In this document: one piece after another, positions 24,439 through 32,641 of the stretch | How the letters are laid out: the number at the start of each line of letters is the position of its first letter | Numbering within the stretch: the first letter of the stretch is position 1 | DNA from: an uncultured Pseudomonadota bacterium | Lineage (GTDB): Bacteria > Myxococcota_A > UBA796 > SXON01 | DNA: 59,201 nucleotides | Direction of reading: 5' to 3' | Assembly: GCA_903921785.1 (NCBI GenBank) | Contig: CAIXRH010000340.1 | Location: forward strand, 1-59,201 | Notes under the pieces: model-generated | Databases searched by the model: none | Told to the model about the DNA's origin: nothing | Seen by the model: the letters and a program-made list of their open reading frames with translations, nothing else | Translations under genes and position numbers: made by a program

Positions 24439-25512
24439 ATGCTCATCCTCTCCGCGCTCCTCGTCTCGCAGCCGGCCTTCGCGGTGCCCATCCCAGTGGG
24501 CGACGACGCCAGCCTCGACGTCGGGGGCCTCGTGCAGACCCAGGCGGTCGTCACCGAGGCTGGCGCGCCCGACGGCACGTCCGCGGGCCTCGACCTGTTC
24601 GTGCGCCGCGCCCGCCTCGTGGTCAACGGCACCCTCGGCAAACACTGGGCGTTCACCTTCGTGACCGACAGCCCCAACCTCGGCAAGGGCGGCGACTGGA
24701 CGGGGCGGATCCTGGTGCAAGACGCCCTGGTCTCGGCGAAGGTGGCCCGTGAGCTCACGGTGGACACCGGGCTCATCCTCCTGCCGTTCGGCCACCACGG
24801 GATGCAGTCGGCCGGCACCCTCGGCACACTCGACTACCACAGCGCCGAGCTGCTCTATCCGCTGAACACCACCCAGACCTGGCGGGACGTGGGCTTCCAG
24901 CTCCGCGGGCTCGCGTTCAAGGATCGCCTCCACTATCGGGTGGGGGTCTTCAATGGCCTCGAGGGTGGGCCAGCGATCCCCGACACGGACCAGGGCACCA
25001 CCAACCCCAAGGACGCGCCCCGCCTCGCCGGCCAGCTCCGCGTGAACGTCCTCGGCGTGGAAGACCGGATGTACCTGGGCGGGATCTACTTCGCAGACAA
25101 GCCCATGCTCTCCATCGGCGCGAGCGGGATCGTCCAGCCCGACGCGGTCGGCTCGGGCGCCGATCTCGCGCCGTGGGTGGGCCTCAACGGGGATGTTTTC
25201 GCCGACGTGCCGATCGGGAAGAACCAGGAGCTCATCGCCCAGGCCGCCGTGGTGCACTACGCGGCCGGCGAAGGCGCCGCGACCTCCGGGACCGGCGGCT
25301 GGGTGGAGCTCGGCTACCGCATCGGCCTCGTGGAGCCGGTGGTGAGCGCCGAGACCTTCGCCTCCGACGCCGAGGCCGCCGATTCCCGCGCCTACAAGTT
25401 CGGGGTGAACACCTGGATCAAACGGCATACTGCCAATGTGAAGGCGGAGGTCGCCATCACCCAGCTCGGGGACCTTGCGGTGGCGCCGGAGGGGATCACC
25501 GGCACGCTCTAG
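24439..25512 (+). CDS. Porin O/P-like outer-membrane protein
   Basis: 357-residue barrel protein. I chose ATG 24439 since GGAGG lies 4 nt before it and the product then opens with a clean signal peptide (MLILSALLVSQPAFA). The mature part starts SLDVGGLVQTQAV and shows the porin O/P pattern: LDLFVRRARLVVNGTLG, LVQDALVSAKV, TGLILLPFGHHG, VGFQLRGLAF. It is shorter than the porin of the TonB locus and lacks its Pro/Ala linker. Phosphate or other anion selectivity is possible but untested. Confidence 0.8.
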   Translation: MLILSALLVSQPAFAVPIPVGDDASLDVGGLVQTQAVVTEAGAPDGTSAGLDLFVRRARLVVNGTLGKHWAFTFVTDSPNLGKGGDWTGRILVQDALVSAKVARELTVDTGLILLPFGHHGMQSAGTLGTLDYHSAELLYPLNTTQTWRDVGFQLRGLAFKDRLHYRVGVFNGLEGGPAIPDTDQGTTNPKDAPRLAGQLRVNVLGVEDRMYLGGIYFADKPMLSIGASGIVQPDAVGSGADLAPWVGLNGDVFADVPIGKNQELIAQAAVVHYAAGEGAATSGTGGWVELGYRIGLVEPVVSAETFASDAEAADSRAYKFGVNTWIKRHTANVKAEVAITQLGDLAVAPEGITGTL

Positions 25513-25544
25513 ACGCAGCTGAGCTTCTGAGCTCGCCTCTCATC

Positions 25545-25652
25545 CCGACCGGCCGTGACCACCGCTCGCCCGGCGAGGACGCGGCGCCGTGGGGGCGGGG
25601 TTCCCGGCGCCGCGACGTGTGAACGAACCTCATCAAGCACGGACCGTATCAG
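25545..25652 (+). repeat. Dispersed repeat family 1, copy 1
   Basis: A core of about 72 nt (25545-25616), beginning CGACCGGCCGTGACC and containing the palindrome CTCGCCCGGCGAG and two GGCGCC arms, plus a 34-nt tail (25619-25652). The tail overlaps the stop codon of the AAA-peptidase gene. It fills the gap between convergent genes. Other copies are at 29311 and 35015. Confidence 0.7.
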
Positions 25653-27760
25653 CGCCTCCGCGCCGGCTCCTGCACCGGCGCCCGGGGGAGGAGCTTGCGG
25701 AGCGCTGCGCCCTCCACGACCTTCTGCACCAGGAGGGCGTCGGTGAGCACGTCGAGGGCGAGGCGGTGCGTGCGCACGGCGTCCCGGGCCAGGACCCACG
25801 CCTCCGCCAGCATCTCCGCCACTTCCTTGCGGGCCTGGCCGCTCATCGTGCGGATGTCGGAGGAGCTCGCGCCGCTGAGCACGTACTCGCTGAGCGCCTT
25901 GTCCGAGCTGTCCTCGGAGAGTCCCGCCTTCAGCGCGTGAAGGAGGATGCGCTCGGCCATGCCGAGGTCGCCGATCGCGCCAGCGGACGGCGACCCGTAG
26001 ACCTCCTCCTCCGCCGCCCTCCCGCCCAGCGCTGAAGCGGCCATGGCGATCAGGTCCCGTCGCTGGAGGATCGGGCGCTCGTCGGCCGCGAAGAACGTGC
26101 GCCCGAGCGCCCGGCCGCTCGGCACGATGGTGACCAGAACCGGCGGCGGCGCGCCCACGACCTGCCGAACCAGCGCGTGCCCCGCCTCGTGCACCGCCAC
26201 CACCTCCGCGTGGTCGGGGGCGAGGGTGTCGAGCGCCGGGTTCCCCAGCTCCGACCAGGTGACGTCCTGCACCTCCACCCGCTTGAGATCGGTCGAGCTC
26301 AGGGTGGCGCCCGCGTCCATCCGGGCGGCGAGGCGCACGGAGAGGGCGCCGAGGGTGTCGTCCACCACGTTGCGCACCTCGCGGGCGTTGCCGAACGAAC
26401 GTTCGTCGGCGCCGGCGCGGAGCAGCTCGCAGAGCTCGCGGGCGCGCACCGCCGCGGCCGGTGTGAGCTCGAAACCTTGCTGGCGGAACATCGCCACCAG
26501 GATCGCGTTGAGCTCGCTCGCTGCGTAGCCCCGGAAGTCGATCACCGTCGGCACTCGGCTGCGCAAGCCGGGATTGGTGTCGAGGAGCTTCTGCATCTCC
26601 TCGGCGTACCCGGCGAGCACCACCACCAGGCGCTTGCGGTCGTCCTCCATCCGCTTGAGCAGGGTCGCGATCGCCTCGTGACCGAAGTCATTGCCGGACG
26701 TCGGCGCGAGCGCGTAGGCTTCGTCCACGAAGAGCACCCCGCCGATCGCCTCGTCCACCTTGGCGTTCACCTTGGGCGCGGTCTGCCCGACGTACTGCGC
26801 GACCAGTCCGCTGCGGTCGGTCTCGATGAGCTTGTCGGTGGGGAGGATTCCGAGGGCGCGGAAGATGCGGCCGAGGAGGCGGGCGACCGTGGTCTTCCCG
26901 GTGCCCGGCGGCCCCATGAACGCCATGTGATACACGCCCTCGGGGACCGGGAGCCCGGCCTCGTGCCTCGCCTCGCGCACGCGGAGCTGGGCGACGAGCC
27001 GGTGAACCTGGAGCTTCACCCCTTGAAGGCCCGTGAGCTGGTCGAGCTCGGCGAGCGCCGCGGCCAACGCCGCCTTGTCTGCGGTGCCGCCGCGGGTCGA
27101 GAGCGCCTTCATCACCCCGTCCGCGTCGCTGGACACGGCGCGCAGCAGCACCCGCTCTTCATCTTCGAGGTCCTTCCGATCGGTGGCGATCTCGCGAAGG
27201 AGCGCGGTGTTCGTGCTGCGCTGCGACTCGGTGAGCTCCGCCCAGAGCGGCCGGAGCCCCTCCAGCACCACCGGCGCCCGCTCCTTCCACGCCGCGAGCG
27301 CGGCGACGTTCGCCCGGTAGCCGCGCATCGACTCCCCCGAATACCCTGCCTTCACCGCCCAATCCAGCATCTCACCGGCGTAGCGGATGGCGAGCTCCCC
27401 TTCCCCCAGGGAATGGACGAGCAGGGACAGGAGCTGCCGCCACCACACCTGGTTCGCCATGCGCAGGTCGGTGCCCACGATCTCCAGGGCTTCTTCCAGG
27501 GACTTACGCCCCCGGACGGCCTCCGTGCGCGTCCACCGGGCCTTGCGGCCGTAGAGGGCCAGCGCGTGGGCGTACTCCAGCGAGCGCGCGCCGTGCTTCT
27601 GCTTCATCTCGGCCGCGAAGGTGTCGATCCCCTCCCACGTGAGGTCGGCAGGCTTGCCGTCGAGGGCTTCATAGCGGTCGGCGATCTCGGGGCGTACGGG
27701 CAAGGGACTCCGCGGGGTGGCCGCGAAACATGCCCCGGCAACGCAGGGTCGGCCATCCAC
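25649..27760 (-). CDS. CbxX/CfxQ-type AAA ATPase fused to FtsH-type M41 peptidase
   Basis: 703 residues. Residues 1-240 are helical, TPR-like in feel. Residues about 245-480 are a CbxX/SpoVK-type AAA domain: Walker A GPPGTGKT (283-290), Walker B GVLFVDEA (341-348), DFGHEAIATLLKRMEDD, NPGLRSRV. Residues about 510-690 are an M41 zinc-peptidase domain: HEAGH (524-528), VTIVPSGRALG, LGGRAAEEEVYG and SAGAIGDL (D598 as third ligand). FtsH has a different AAA type and two membrane helices; none is seen here, so this would be a soluble ATP-driven protease. The start is GTG 27760 (GGAGG 3 nt before) or TTG 27703. Confidence 0.85.
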   Translation of the reverse strand: MDGRPCVAGACFAATPRSPLPVRPEIADRYEALDGKPADLTWEGIDTFAAEMKQKHGARSLEYAHALALYGRKARWTRTEAVRGRKSLEEALEIVGTDLRMANQVWWRQLLSLLVHSLGEGELAIRYAGEMLDWAVKAGYSGESMRGYRANVAALAAWKERAPVVLEGLRPLWAELTESQRSTNTALLREIATDRKDLEDEERVLLRAVSSDADGVMKALSTRGGTADKAALAAALAELDQLTGLQGVKLQVHRLVAQLRVREARHEAGLPVPEGVYHMAFMGPPGTGKTTVARLLGRIFRALGILPTDKLIETDRSGLVAQYVGQTAPKVNAKVDEAIGGVLFVDEAYALAPTSGNDFGHEAIATLLKRMEDDRKRLVVVLAGYAEEMQKLLDTNPGLRSRVPTVIDFRGYAASELNAILVAMFRQQGFELTPAAAVRARELCELLRAGADERSFGNAREVRNVVDDTLGALSVRLAARMDAGATLSSTDLKRVEVQDVTWSELGNPALDTLAPDHAEVVAVHEAGHALVRQVVGAPPPVLVTIVPSGRALGRTFFAADERPILQRRDLIAMAASALGGRAAEEEVYGSPSAGAIGDLGMAERILLHALKAGLSEDSSDKALSEYVLSGASSSDIRTMSGQARKEVAEMLAEAWVLARDAVRTHRLALDVLTDALLVQKVVEGAALRKLLPRAPVQEPARRR

Positions 27761-27804
27761 AGACCTCCGTGCGGGCGCACGCGGTGCCGAACCGCAGCGG
27801 TCAC

Positions 27805-27811
27805 CTTAGAG
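27805..27811 (+). promoter_or_regulatory. Putative -10 for the arylsulfotransferase-like gene
   Basis: CTTAGAG with TA 11 nt before ATG 27818; here a G-run (AGGGGGG) that could act as ribosome binding site also lies between. Confidence 0.3.
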
Positions 27812-27817
27812 GGGGGC

Positions 27818-29164
27818 ATGCGGTGGATGTCTCGATGCTTCGGGGCCGGGTTCGTCGGCACGCTGGTGGCCTGTGACTCGGGCCCGACGGGGGAGAGTGC
27901 CGCCCGAATCGAAGTTTCGACGGAGGTCCACGAGGACGTCCCCACCGTCGTCACCGTACGGTGGACCACCCCCGAGGCCGTCCGCTCCCACCTCGAATAC
28001 GGGCTGGAGGGTCCAGGCGAGGTCGTCCTGGCGGAGGAGGCTGAGCCCGGCCGGGAGCACGAACGGGTGGTGCTCGGGCTGCGCGCGGAGACCGAGTACG
28101 ACGCTCGCGTCGTCACCGAGGACGGATCGACCGCCGAATTCACCCTCGAGACCGGCGCCCTCGACCCCGAGCTGGCCCGGCTCACTGTCACCGGCACCGC
28201 CGATCTGGGTGCGCCGTTCGTCCTCGCCAGCACCGCGGGGACCACGTGGGGCCCCATCGTGCTCGACGCCGAGGGCAACATCGTGTGGTGGCACCGCGAA
28301 ACCGAAGACTTCGCGACCACCCGCGCGTGGCTCTCCCGAGATGGCACGGCCATCTTCTACAACGCGATGCACGACACCCACAACGAGCTGAGCGAGGCCG
28401 CCGACGGCCACCTCGTGCGGGTCCCGCTGGACGGCGGCCCGGTGGTGAACATCCCGGTGCCGTACCTCAGCCACGACTTCCTCGAGCTCCCGGACGGGTC
28501 CTTCGCCGCGATTGTGCTCAACCAGGCAGACATCGACGGCGCCCCCGTGATCGGCAATGCGCTGGTGGAGGTCACCGCTGACGGCTCGGGCTCCCGCGAG
28601 GTGTGGAACGCCTTCGAGACGCTGGACCCGCGCACGACCACCCGCGAGGACGACTCCCTGAGCGACTGGACGCACGCCAACGCCCTGGACTACGACGAGT
28701 CGGCCGACGCGTGGTACCTCTCGCTGCGCAACTTCGGGTCCATCCTCAAGATCGATCGCCCGACCGGCACCCTCGACTGGGCCTTGAGCGGCTCCGTCAA
28801 CACCTTCACCTTCGACGATCCCGCCGGCCGCTTCCGGGTCTCCCACCAGTTCGAGTACCGGGACGGGCACATGCTCGTCTTCGACAACGGCGACGCCACC
28901 CGACCGTACTCCCGCGTCCTCGACCTCGCCGTCGATGAGGCCGCGCTCACCGCCTCGCTGAGCGGGGTCTACGAACCTGATACATTCGTGTATATCCTAG
29001 GGGACGTCCACACCCTCGAGGACGGCTCGCGCCTGCTCGCGCTGGGCACCTCTGGCGAAATCCGGCGTATTTCCGCCGATGGGACGGTCCTCTGCTCCGC
29101 GGTCGCCGACCTGGGCCACGGCTTCGGTTACCTCCAACCGCTGGACCGTTTCGGCCCTCCGTAG
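27818..29164 (+). CDS. Arylsulfotransferase (ASST)-like lipoprotein
   Basis: 448-residue secreted lipoprotein (lipobox LVAC). An N-terminal fibronectin-like beta domain (about 28-115; VPTVVTVRWTTPE, GLRAETEYDARV) is followed by a propeller of the ASST type (GNIVWWHRE, LSHDFLELPDGS, DWTHANALDYDESADAWYLSLRNFGSILKID, SHQFEYRDGHMLVFDNG). ASST enzymes use a His to move sulfate between phenols; H-containing motifs (SHDF, THAN, SHQF) are present, but which one acts cannot be fixed. Many members may be non-catalytic binding proteins. ATG 27818 is preceded by AGGGGGG. Confidence 0.82.
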   Translation: MRWMSRCFGAGFVGTLVACDSGPTGESAARIEVSTEVHEDVPTVVTVRWTTPEAVRSHLEYGLEGPGEVVLAEEAEPGREHERVVLGLRAETEYDARVVTEDGSTAEFTLETGALDPELARLTVTGTADLGAPFVLASTAGTTWGPIVLDAEGNIVWWHRETEDFATTRAWLSRDGTAIFYNAMHDTHNELSEAADGHLVRVPLDGGPVVNIPVPYLSHDFLELPDGSFAAIVLNQADIDGAPVIGNALVEVTADGSGSREVWNAFETLDPRTTTREDDSLSDWTHANALDYDESADAWYLSLRNFGSILKIDRPTGTLDWALSGSVNTFTFDDPAGRFRVSHQFEYRDGHMLVFDNGDATRPYSRVLDLAVDEAALTASLSGVYEPDTFVYILGDVHTLEDGSRLLALGTSGEIRRISADGTVLCSAVADLGHGFGYLQPLDRFGPP

Positions 29165-29206
29165 GCGGTGGGCGGCGCCGCGGTGCTTCACGCCCTCGCA
29201 GGTGCG

Positions 29207-29279
29207 AAGGGGCTGGTGGTTCCCCACCGACCTTCCCCCGGCCGACGTCGGCGGTCGAGGAACCGCCGGGGCGAGAAGG
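29207..29279 (+). repeat. Dispersed repeat family 2, copy A
   Basis: 73-nt element running from AAGGGGCTGGTGG to GGGGCGAGAAGG. It holds two short hairpins (GGTGG...CCACC and CGGCGGT...ACCGCCG). It lies 42 nt downstream of the arylsulfotransferase-like stop, in the same orientation as that gene. Copies B and C are at 40736 and 44050. Confidence 0.7.
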
Positions 29280-29310
29280 GCACGCCGGGCACGCTCCCGC
29301 GCTGCCTCGT

Positions 29311-29526
29311 ACCAAACGGCCGTGAACACCGCTCGCCCGGCGAGGACGCGGCGCCCCGGGGGGGCGGGACTCCCGTCGTCGCGAGTCGCACCGTTGTGGC
29401 CGCGGAAACAGCGAGCGTCCGCACTGGGTCCGCCTACGCGGCCGGCCGCCGTCATGGACGGGCGGTCGCTTCGCTCCGCGTCGCCGCGTCCGGTGAACGA
29501 TCCTCGTGAAACACGGACGGTATCAG
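29311..29526 (+). repeat. Dispersed repeat family 1, copy 2 (with internal extension)
   Basis: Core at 29311-29385 (AACGGCCGTGAACACCGCTC start, CTCGCCCGGCGAG palindrome) and tail at 29492-29526, which matches the tail of copy 1 at most positions. About 105 nt of extra palindrome-rich sequence separates core and tail here. The tail again covers the stop codon of the minus-strand gene. Together with the family 2 copy it accounts for nearly all of the 358-nt gap 29165-29522. Confidence 0.65.
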
Positions 29527-30800
29527 GTATGGAACCGCTGGTGCGCCGCCGCTTCGAGGTGCTCGCGGTGGTTCGGGTGCGCGATGGCGATGAGCGCCGC
29601 CGCGCGCTGCCGGAGCGTCTTGCCGTAGAGGTCGGCGACCCCGAACTCTGTCACCACGTAGCGCACATGCGCGCGCGTCGTGACCACCCCGCCCCCCGCC
29701 TTGATGTGGGGCACGATGCGGGACTCCGCACGCGAAGTCTGGCTCGGGAGCGCGAGGATCGCCTTGCCGCCCTCCGAGAGCGTGGCGCCGCGGATGAAGT
29801 CCATCTGACCACCGACGCCGGAGAAGATGCGCTCGCCGATGGAGTCGGAGACCACCTGCCCGGTGAGGTCCACCTCAATGCAGGAGTTGATCGCCGTGAC
29901 CTTCGGGTGTTTCCGGATGACCGCCGTGTCGTTCACGTAGCTGCACTCGCGGAACTCCACGCTGGCATTGTCGTGGACGAAGTCGTAGAGCCGCCGCGAG
30001 CCGTTGATGAAGCTGGTGACGGTCTTTCCCTGCTGGCGGTGCTTGAACTCGTTGGTGACCACCCCCTTCTCGATGAGCGGGAGCAGGCCGTCGGAGAACA
30101 TCTCGGTGTGCACGCCGAGGCCACGGTGGTTGCCGAGCGCGCGGAGCACGGCGTCGGGGATGGAGCCGATGCCCATCTGGAGCGTGGCGCCGTCGTCCAC
30201 CAGACCGGCCACGAGCTCGCCGATCGCGTTCTCCACCGGGCCGCCCTCGCCAGAGGCGGGGTGCTCGGGGAGCGGCACGTCCACCGGGACGAGCGCCGTG
30301 AGCTTGGAGACGTGGATCGCGCCGTCCCCGAGGGTGCGGGGCATCCGCGGGTTCACCTGGGCGATGGTGATCCGCGCCGTGTCCGCCGCGGCGCGGGCGG
30401 CGTCCACCGCGGTGCCGAGGGAGACGAAGCCGTGCACGTCGGGCAGCGAGACGTGGAGCAGCGCCACGTCGAGCGGGAGCACACCCCGGCGGAAGAGCAG
30501 CGGCACCTCCGAGAGGAAGACTGGCATGTAGTCGGCGCGGCCCGAAGCGACGGCCTCCCGGAGGTTGGCCCCGGTGAACAGCGAGGTGGCCCGGATGTGG
30601 CCCGCCATCTCGGGCGCCACGTGCGGCGCCGTTCCTTCCAGGTGCAGGTGGACGGTCTCCACCGCCTCGACCTCGGGGCCCCGGCGCGCCAGCGCGTCGA
30701 GAAGCACCATCGGTGTTGCCGAAGAGCCCTGCACGAACACCCGGTGACCCGACTCGACCAGCCGGAGGGCTTCGTCGGGGCTCATGTAGCTGCCAGCCAT
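29523..30800 (-). CDS. Acetyl-CoA hydrolase/transferase family (4-hydroxybutyrate CoA-transferase-like)
   Basis: 425-residue cytosolic CoA-transferase. Family blocks: VFVQGSSATPMVLLDAL near the N-terminus, FLSEVPLLF, DVALLHVSLPD, the GIGSIPDAVLRAL loop, VHTEMFSDG with the likely catalytic Glu, and the C-terminal VRYVVTEFGVADLYGKTLRQRA. These enzymes shift CoA between acetate and another short acid, or hydrolyse acetyl-CoA. ATG 30800 has AGGAG at 5-nt spacing. The stop lies within a dispersed repeat. Neighbours do not reveal the acyl substrate. Confidence 0.9.
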   Translation of the reverse strand: MAGSYMSPDEALRLVESGHRVFVQGSSATPMVLLDALARRGPEVEAVETVHLHLEGTAPHVAPEMAGHIRATSLFTGANLREAVASGRADYMPVFLSEVPLLFRRGVLPLDVALLHVSLPDVHGFVSLGTAVDAARAAADTARITIAQVNPRMPRTLGDGAIHVSKLTALVPVDVPLPEHPASGEGGPVENAIGELVAGLVDDGATLQMGIGSIPDAVLRALGNHRGLGVHTEMFSDGLLPLIEKGVVTNEFKHRQQGKTVTSFINGSRRLYDFVHDNASVEFRECSYVNDTAVIRKHPKVTAINSCIEVDLTGQVVSDSIGERIFSGVGGQMDFIRGATLSEGGKAILALPSQTSRAESRIVPHIKAGGGVVTTRAHVRYVVTEFGVADLYGKTLRQRAAALIAIAHPNHREHLEAAAHQRFHT

Positions 30801-30872
30801 CTCGTCTCCTGAGCGGGGGCGGCGGCTATCCGATGGCGGGGCGGAGGGGTAGGGGCTGCGGCGCCGGGACCC

Positions 30873-30894
30873 CGATCGTAGCGCGATCGTAGCG
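30873..30894 (-). promoter_or_regulatory. Perfect tandem 11-bp direct repeat upstream of the CoA-transferase gene
   Basis: CGATCGTAGCG occurs twice back to back (30873-30883 and 30884-30894), 73-94 nt before the start codon. A one-helical-turn direct repeat is the classic layout for an OmpR/PhoB-class operator, but the regulator is unknown. Confidence 0.4.
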
Positions 30895-31006
30895 GGTCGC
30901 TTCAACTCGCCAGCCCATGCGCGGCGTACACGACGGACAACCGGCACAAAGGCGAGCCGAACCGGGCGCGGACGTCCGGTTGGCGCCCGCGATGGCCGGG
31001 GGTAGC

Positions 31007-32641
31007 TTACCGACCCACGCTGGACGTGAGCGCGACCCACGCCGCCACCCCCGCCGCGGACGCCTCGATCAGCCCCATGCTCGCGGCGTTCCGCCCCGTG
31101 TCCCGGCGCTCCACCCGCGCCGATGGCTCCTGCTCCCGGAGCGCCGCCAGGAGGCTGGCCGCAATGCGGTGCGGCAGGACCCGGCAGGAGACCGCCAGCT
31201 CCGCCAGCCGCCGGCCGCTCCCCTCCCCCGCGAACCACGCCGCCGCGACCAGCCCGTGATCGGCGAGCCGGTCGCGGCAGGTCGCCACCCAGAGGTCCGC
31301 GCCAGGCCCGTCCAGCGACGCCGGCAGGGGCTCCCCCGTGAGCCGGAGCTGGGTCGTCCGGGCGACGAGCTCGCGCACCCGCGGCAGGTCCTCCGCCACG
31401 GCCCGCCGGAGCTCCACCGCCAGGTGGAGCCCAGACAGGAAGGCCACCAGCGCCGCCTCCCCCTCGGCCTCCGCGTCCACGGCCGCCACCCGGCTGGCCC
31501 AGGAGCCGAGCCGGAGCGCCTGCTCCGGAGTGCGCTCCCAGACGAAGAAGCCCTCTCCCCCGAGCAGCGTCTCCGGGAAGTCGGCCACCTCCCCCTCGAT
31601 CACCCGCACCCCTCCCCCGTTGGCCTCGACCTCTGCGCGCTCGACCGGGCTGTCGTCGAAGAACGCGAGGCTGTCGGGGCGCACGCCGAGACGGGCGGCG
31701 ATGCGGCAACAGGCGGCCGACTTCGCGCCGAACCCGGCCTCCACGACCACGAAGTCCGACACATCAACACATGTGTCATGTATCGCCGCGCTCCACGGCG
31801 ACGCCGCAGGAGGGCGGCGTCGGAACCGGGCCCGAACGAGGGCCGGGTCGTTGCGGGTGCACAGGGCCAAGGCGATCCCCCGAGACTGACACACCCTGAG
31901 CGCCTGATGTATCGCGCGCGGCGCTCGCCACCACCCGGCCTCGTCCTCACCCCCGTCCGCGTCCCAGGCAGGGTTCAGGCTGCCGAAGTCGGGCGCAGCG
32001 AGCTCCCCGTGGACGAGGACCCCGTCGAGGTCCATCACCACGGCCTTCACGGTCTCCCCCCGCCGCGCCGCCCGCCAGGCGAGCACCAGCTCGGCCTCCA
32101 GCGCCTCAGCGGTCTGCCCGGTGCGTCGACTGAGCCCGAGCGGCGCGAACTCCGCCTCGCCGTGGCCGGCGCCGAAGCGCACCCCGTCGGCGAGGATGCC
32201 GTGTCGGGCCCAGAGCCCGGCGACATCCACCACGCGGTGACCGGCGAGGAGCGCGTCGGCGGCCGCATAGACCGCTTCGAGCGCCGACGGCAGCCCCACG
32301 TCCAGGCCGAACGCGCCCGCCGGGGGCCGGCGCGGCCCACGCAGCACGAGCGGGAAGGGCGCCAGCGCCGCGAGCGTGGCGCGTGATACATCGATCGGGT
32401 CAATCCATACAACGTTATCGTTCGATACTGCTGCCCCCTCGCTGCGCACCGGTCGCGCAGCGAACGCCGCCGCCACCCGCGGCATCGCCCACGTCGCGTC
32501 GAAGAGGTCCGCGTAGACCAACTCCGGCGCCAGCGAACGAAGGACCGTCGGGTCTGGAGGGACGACCGCGACCGTCTCACCCAACTCGCGCAGCGCGGCA
32601 GCGAGCCGCTCCAGGCCGCAGCGCCCGACGAGGGCGATCAC
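31007..32641 (-). CDS. FkbH-like HAD-IIIC phosphatase with C-terminal acyltransferase domain
   Basis: 544 residues, GTG start at 32641 overlapping the upstream stop (GTGA). Residues about 1-195 are an N-terminal domain with RFGAGHGEAEFAPLGLS. Residues about 199-370 are a HAD domain with nucleophile motif VVMDLDGVLV (D204, D206) and FFDDSPVERAEVEANG. Residues about 380-544 are GNAT-like (VRELVARTTQLRLTGEPL, the FkbH 'TNQFN'-type block). FkbH proteins load a glyceryl unit from 1,3-bisphosphoglycerate onto a carrier protein; here the usual DLDNTLWGG is DLDGVLVHG, so chemistry may differ. No carrier protein is adjacent. Three AT-rich patches stand out in the gene. Confidence 0.8.
   Translation of the reverse strand: MIALVGRCGLERLAAALRELGETVAVVPPDPTVLRSLAPELVYADLFDATWAMPRVAAAFAARPVRSEGAAVSNDNVVWIDPIDVSRATLAALAPFPLVLRGPRRPPAGAFGLDVGLPSALEAVYAAADALLAGHRVVDVAGLWARHGILADGVRFGAGHGEAEFAPLGLSRRTGQTAEALEAELVLAWRAARRGETVKAVVMDLDGVLVHGELAAPDFGSLNPAWDADGGEDEAGWWRAPRAIHQALRVCQSRGIALALCTRNDPALVRARFRRRPPAASPWSAAIHDTCVDVSDFVVVEAGFGAKSAACCRIAARLGVRPDSLAFFDDSPVERAEVEANGGGVRVIEGEVADFPETLLGGEGFFVWERTPEQALRLGSWASRVAAVDAEAEGEAALVAFLSGLHLAVELRRAVAEDLPRVRELVARTTQLRLTGEPLPASLDGPGADLWVATCRDRLADHGLVAAAWFAGEGSGRRLAELAVSCRVLPHRIAASLLAALREQEPSARVERRDTGRNAASMGLIEASAAGVAAWVALTSSVGR

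Noticed and set aside
27604-27754. ATG at 27754 (minus), ideally spaced from GGAGG, as start of a separate small protein
   Set aside because: It opens a different frame that overlaps the AAA-peptidase gene and gives a short Pro/Arg/Ser-rich product; the long conserved frame is preferred.
25649-27760. CbxX-like domain considered as Rubisco activase
   Set aside because: No cbbL/cbbS or Calvin-cycle gene in the window, and the chain continues into a peptidase domain.
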